Source of the DNA: Candidatus Rifleibacteriota bacterium
GTDB lineage: Bacteria; Riflebacteria; Ozemobacteria; Ozemobacterales; Ozemobacteraceae
Direction of reading: 5' to 3'
NCBI GenBank assembly: GCA_022704885.1
Contig: JAKJFO010000078.1
Coordinates: 1 to 16,867 of the forward strand
DNA: 16,867 nucleotides
A program made the translations under genes and the position numbers. Shown here piece after piece: positions 15,001 to 16,867 of this stretch. The notes under the pieces were generated by a model. It saw only the letters and a list, made by a program, of their open reading frames with translations, was not told the DNA's origin and made no database searches. Every line of letters starts with the position of its first letter. Position 1 is the first letter of the stretch.

Positions 15001-15398
15001 CGCGTTTTCAATTGAATCGCCAGACGGCTCTGAAGAGCAACATTCTGAAGGAACTGATCGGCGATGAAGCATCAGTTGAAATACCGGTGACCATAAAGGG
15101 TTCGTTTATGTCACCTTCGATAGGTATTCCGCTGGATCGAATGCTCAAGGAAGCGGCTGAACGCCGGGCGAAGTCGACGATCAAGAAAGAGGCCGGCAAG
15201 GTTCTCGATCGTCTGTTCGGTGGTAAGAAGCAGCCAGCAGCTCAGACTGCAACTGCATCGGCCCCGGTTGCTCCAGCACCGGCACCTGCTACTGCTTCTT
15301 CGACGGTGCAACCGGCTCCGAAGCCGTCGCCGCAGAAGCAGATCGAAAACAAGATCAAGGATCTTGGCAAAGATCTGAAAAATATTTTTCGCCGATAA
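12030..15398 (+). CDS. AsmA/YhdP/TamB-type intermembrane protein
   Basis: A 1122-residue protein. A short basic cytoplasmic start (KTVKKSRG) is followed by one membrane helix (about 15-38), then a very long periplasmic region of alternating short strands. Early residues (LEKIVGEKISSAISMEVKFAGIEVSFPN-ITIKDI) match the AsmA N-terminal pattern. Repeated phrases such as SLLSVTPDFFAALQGEL, GQFKGEMILAMQVGGKLSDIRPKG, and near the end VEIPVTIKGSFMSPSIGIPL (about 1015-1035) are typical of the AsmA C-terminal domain (AsmA_2-like). Residues 1065-1095 are an Ala/Pro-rich linker, and the last 20 are a basic helix. Family members (AsmA, YhdP, TamB, YdbH) form a hydrophobic groove bridging inner and outer membranes and move phospholipids. 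That role is inferred here. It is followed after 12 bp by a STAS gene. Its presence implies an outer membrane. Confidence 0.88.
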   Translation: MEENEVKTVKKSRGVMFYLKIFLVFILLLGASMAIGVYYVYHRLTTDSQLEKIVGEKISSAISMEVKFAGIEVSFPNITIKDIRVATDSPELKLDANISLLSVTPDFFAALQGELVLDSVNIASGVTRVEMVSSHAASAAPDAGVEKKPLDLSTIKLPFRNVGMSNLRFSVKTADVEKPHELLLKNASISRSMLSSTLPFNIDVDVISLAAAQIEGRIVWPDSVSASLKVSAENIEELKKLIPAEHQKHLTFIKSASTQAEVVYNLKNGSIKVSGAQIIVEPGIKADIGVDVASVSPLNATATFKLSPLQVDMLWPLVKGFVPAEHGLLVKNGSVQAEGSVALIDAVPAAIDVKIIPEKITVTAKALPEPVQLERGQIIYKDEKIGFSGFSAKIADSQIQLVSGSLKIEPLAFSGEISADANFDSIWKLLSHYLSDDAKRVTPSGKASFKGKIAYDSKGPRIDGAFASDRITLKEKQTSTQATIEKVKVRLEEVGDAKGKIHVESLEAKGVGALVKLKGVLTNATDIGLDFSADGNVNIDEFARLGASLFKLPIKPGQFKGEMILAMQVGGKLSDIRPKGRLELKNVFADLSERGLVLANLNGAASADLDKLVLDKVAAEILGGKVAISGTLKDFKKPVVDASLGISGADLGQIRAMVAKNYPEMPAELEISGKSDLNVNVRGTVEKPDVNGEATLKGIRFFHPAVFRPVENISGPIKISNKGLTTSGLTAGWGTSKANVTGELTDWGKLVSNFKFIVSPLDATDAAGFFLKDTGYVFDGKGTGSGAITGPLEKIKVAGVASVPAGLVTAQVAEKGEAFKFPFQKLSASFAYTESVFSIPAAEFDIFSGKVKGNGKVFLASEPIKFEFNSNIDNLMTQEFLKQNTKYPNILTGALNGSFAGRGNTLGLAELNGDAKLAMPKGTYNSPPFLKQIADKLNAPQLASGTIDNAAGDYKISGGRISSNNVLAKAGEDRVTFVGSVGLDTTLDGEARFQLNRQTALKSNILKELIGDEASVEIPVTIKGSFMSPSIGIPLDRMLKEAAERRAKSTIKKEAGKVLDRLFGGKKQPAAQTATASAPVAPAPAPATASSTVQPAPKPSPQKQIENKIKDLGKDLKNIFRR

Positions 15399-15400
15399 TC

Positions 15401-15406
15401 AGGAGG
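15401..15406 (+). promoter_or_regulatory. Shine-Dalgarno selecting the TTG start of the STAS gene
   Basis: AGGAGG, 4 nt before TTG (15411-15413). An in-frame TGA (15408-15410) immediately upstream and the lack of an early ATG, GTG or other start make the TTG the only plausible initiation codon. Confidence 0.75.
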
Positions 15407-15410
15407 CTGA

Positions 15411-15767
15411 TTGGATAACAAGAATTTTTCCCTCAACTTCAAGAATTCGGGCAAAATAACGATAGTTGAGTTCACCGGATATCTTGCTGCTGGAGTGACC
15501 GAAGCTCTGGTGCCAAGAATTGAGGAACTTCTGGTCGAGGGCTGTCGCGATTTTCTGTTCGATTTTTCAGGCGTAACGATGCTTGAGAGCGCTGCCGTTG
15601 CCGGTATTCTTGCCACTACCGAAAAGATTGTCGATGACCGTCAGGGCAACCTCGCTTTCTGTAAACTCAACGATGTGTCGCGGCGGGTTCTCGAGATGGT
15701 CGGCGTTTTTCTTTATGCCGGCTGTTTTGATACGTCTGAACAGGCAATCGCTGAAATGTCTGACTGA
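15411..15767 (+). CDS. STAS-domain protein (anti-anti-sigma factor or MlaB type)
   Basis: A 118-residue single STAS domain starting with TTG. Strand-helix order is visible: ITIVEFTGYL, then a helix TEALVPRIEELL, then FLFDFSGVTMLESAAVAGIL, the STAS signature in which Ser60 sits where SpoIIAA-type proteins carry the phosphorylated Ser. LEMVGVFLY and FDTSEQAIAEM close the fold. The usual DSxG motif is changed to ESAA. STAS proteins either switch partner-binding with an anti-sigma kinase or, as MlaB does, belong to a phospholipid-transport complex. No kinase or sigma factor lies nearby, while the gene is 12 bp downstream of an AsmA-type lipid-bridge gene and surely cotranscribed, so a link with lipid transport is at least as likely as sigma-factor control. 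The STAS assignment is strong; the role is inference. Confidence 0.86.
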   Translation: MDNKNFSLNFKNSGKITIVEFTGYLAAGVTEALVPRIEELLVEGCRDFLFDFSGVTMLESAAVAGILATTEKIVDDRQGNLAFCKLNDVSRRVLEMVGVFLYAGCFDTSEQAIAEMSD

Positions 15768-15819
15768 GCTACGAGCCGCGATCATTGCGCTAAAATGACT
15801 CTGTTCAGCATCGCGGTGG

Positions 15820-15839
15820 ATTCTCGCTTTCGCGGGAAT
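15820..15839. repeat. Dispersed palindromic repeat (ATTCCCGC-type)
   Basis: ATTCTCGCTTTCGCGGGAAT is an imperfect inverted repeat (8-bp arms, one T-G wobble, 4-nt loop). With its flanks (GTGGATTCTCGC... and ...GGGAATGA) it matches the widespread bacterial intergenic element whose spurious translation reads like VIPAKAGIQ; the minus strand here gives IIPAKARIHRDAE. It lies 52 bp after the STAS gene and may serve as a weak hairpin, but no T-run follows directly. Confidence 0.65.
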
Positions 15840-15987
15840 GATACGGTTATTTTCGCCATTTCGGGAGTAGACACAGGCAACAATCAGCAAAGGTAGAAAC
15901 GACGATTAATTTTAGGCAGACAGCTGCTGAATTTTTGCATATATCGGGCGCGGTTTTTCTGTAACTCGCTTTAATACCGATGTTTTG

Positions 15988-16015
15988 TTGTGGTACACGT
16001 TTTGCGTTGTAATAC
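15988..16015 (+). promoter_or_regulatory. Candidate promoter of the secreted repeat protein
   Basis: TTGTGG (15988-15993), a 16-bp spacer and TAATAC (16010-16015). Predicted start is near 16022, giving a leader of about 44 nt that is almost pure A/U (16020-16047) until GGAGGG. It is one of several possible matches in this AT-rich stretch. Confidence 0.4.
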
Positions 16016-16050
16016 AGCGTTCTAATTTTATTATTTTTTATTATTCATCC

Positions 16051-16056
16051 GGAGGG
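16051..16056 (+). promoter_or_regulatory. Shine-Dalgarno of the secreted repeat protein
   Basis: GGAGGG, 9 nt before the ATG at 16066, following an A/T-only stretch that should leave the site unstructured and well exposed to ribosomes. Confidence 0.75.
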
Positions 16057-16065
16057 AGCGACTGT

Positions 16066-16867
16066 ATGTCTAAGAACTGGGCAAGACTGATAGCTCTTGT
16101 AACTATCTTCTGTATGTTGTTCTCGGCTGAAGTGTTTGCAGGCAAGGGTTATGGTAACTCTGGCTGCCACCACAAACCAGGTTTCTTCAGCAAGATTGGC
16201 AAATGCATCAAGAAAGCCACTCAGAAGGTTGCCAAAGCAGTTAAAACAGCTGCCAAGAAGACCGGGCAGGCAATCAAGACTGCTGCCAAGAAAACTGGCC
16301 AGGCCATCAAGAACGCAGCTGTAAAAACCGGCAAGGCCATCAAAGTGGCTGGAGCCAAGATCAACAACGCTTTCAAAGACACCGGCGTAGCAATCAAATA
16401 CAAGCTTACCGGCTGCAAACATCGCGTGTGGGTTGTTGGTCACTACGACAAGAACGGCAAATGGATCAAAGGTCACTGGCGCAAACATGACCAGATCGTA
16501 GTTAAACCAGGTTGGGGCAACAATCCTGGACAGGGTAATAACCCCGGTCAGGGCAATAACCCCGGTCAGGGCGGCGAACCTCTTCCTCCGATCGACAACG
16601 AACCGGGTCAGGGCAATGAACCTGGTCAGGGTGGCGAAACTGCACCGATCCCCGAAGAGCCGACTCCGGCCCCCGCAGATCCAGTCCTTCCCGAACTTCC
16701 TGAAAATGGCGACAACGGCGTGCCCGGTGACTCTTCCGAAGCTACTCCCGAAACACCGGCTCCCGAAACACCGGCTCCCGAAGATCCGGTTCTCCCCGAA
16801 CTTCCTGGTGAAGAACAGCCTGGCGATGCAACTGAAGGTAATGCCGGCGAAGAACAACCCGGCGATG
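16066..16867 (+). CDS. Secreted modular repeat protein: basic hendecads, WxxGxW-like motif, acidic Pro-rich tail (3' end beyond window)
   Basis: 267 codons are visible, with no stop before the right edge. ATG at 16066 with GGAGGG 9 nt upstream. Residues 1-25 form a signal peptide (...FSAEVFA). Residues 26-48 are Gly/His/Cys-containing. Residues 49-110 are six 11-residue units, K-x-A-x-x-K-x-x-x-A-I (KTAAKKTGQAI twice in perfect succession at 60-70 and 71-81), a Lys/Ala-rich amphipathic helix recalling histone-H1-like tails or LEA-type hendecads but lacking acids. Residues 119-139 (HRVWVVGHYDKNGKWIKGHW) match the YXWxxGxW/WXXGXW repeat type. Residues 152-189 are NNPGQG and NEPGQG repeats. Residues 190-267 are acidic, Pro/Glu-rich, with PVLPELP twice (206, 241) and PETPA units. 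It is probably a surface or matrix protein with a positively charged front and a negatively charged tail. No function can be assigned. Confidence 0.85.
   Translation, partial: MSKNWARLIALVTIFCMLFSAEVFAGKGYGNSGCHHKPGFFSKIGKCIKKATQKVAKAVKTAAKKTGQAIKTAAKKTGQAIKNAAVKTGKAIKVAGAKINNAFKDTGVAIKYKLTGCKHRVWVVGHYDKNGKWIKGHWRKHDQIVVKPGWGNNPGQGNNPGQGNNPGQGGEPLPPIDNEPGQGNEPGQGGETAPIPEEPTPAPADPVLPELPENGDNGVPGDSSEATPETPAPETPAPEDPVLPELPGEEQPGDATEGNAGEEQPGD

Noticed and set aside
15776..15816. CCGCGAT ... ATCGCGG inverted repeat as a terminator of the STAS gene
   Set aside because: Only 7 bp with a 27-nt loop and no T-run; not convincing as an intrinsic terminator.
15923..15945. GCAG-ACAG-CTGC hairpin followed by TGAATTTTTG as a terminator
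   Set aside because: The stem is only 4 bp, too weak to call.
16504..16630. Direct repeats (CCNGGNCAGGGNAAT type) considered as a CRISPR or DNA-level array
   Set aside because: Period is 18 nt, in frame and encodes NNPGQG units; it is a coding repeat, not a CRISPR array.
16045..16857. 270-codon minus-strand frame opposite the secreted repeat protein
   Set aside because: Its repetitive Ala/Leu/Phe pattern mirrors the plus-strand repeats; the plus frame has a strong SD and signal peptide.

Overview
The window comes from a diderm (outer-membrane-bearing) bacterium with near-balanced base composition. An AsmA-type intermembrane protein, type IV pilus / type II secretion pseudopilins and several exported TPR proteins support this. 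The phylum cannot be fixed from the sequence. Apart from cinA, thpR and a COG3824-type metallopeptidase, most products look lineage-restricted, which suggests an under-sampled phylum (Riflebacteria-like lineages are only a guess). No phage, plasmid, IS or CRISPR element is seen.

Layout. Bases 1-2314 (minus): a tightly packed minor-pilin operon, read from 2314 towards 1, of PilW/GspJ-like, PilV/GspI-like and PilX/GspK-like proteins, then an exported or lipoprotein gene cut by the left edge. Bases 2453-4170 (minus): a strong promoter, tRNA-Leu(UAG), tRNA-Gly(UCC) and an exported TPR + HEAT-like protein with no obvious terminator between them. Bases 4178-6681 (plus): a divergently transcribed zincin-type metallopeptidase with a C-terminal membrane anchor, then cinA and thpR overlapping by ATGA, closed by a 14-bp hairpin terminator shared with the convergent minus-strand genes. 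Bases 6694-9064 (minus): a two-gene operon of exported proteins, one of them a long charged coiled coil with a 29-residue period. Bases 9295-10404 (plus): an exported TPR protein. Bases 10405-11862 (minus): a probable lipoprotein with two tandem copies of an NTF2-like domain. Bases 11942-15767 (plus): a 1122-residue AsmA-family protein followed 12 bp later by a single-domain STAS protein. Bases 15988-16867 (plus): a striking secreted protein (basic 11-residue repeats, WxxGxW-like motif, Gly/Pro repeats, acidic Pro-rich tail) cut by the right edge.

Together the window is dominated by cell-envelope functions: pilus assembly, intermembrane lipid traffic and exported scaffold proteins of unknown role. 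Two signals deserve most attention. The first is the modular secreted protein at the right end. The second is a repeated promoter arrangement (TGCTANNAT extended -10 boxes, or TATAAT) placed so close to the start codon that at least three transcripts (starts 2314, 4212, 4777) look leaderless or nearly so, whereas most other starts have Shine-Dalgarno sequences. The two longest gene-free stretches (9065-9360 and 15768-16065, each just under 300 bases) hold a degenerate hexamer array plus a promoter, and a dispersed palindromic repeat plus a promoter, respectively.
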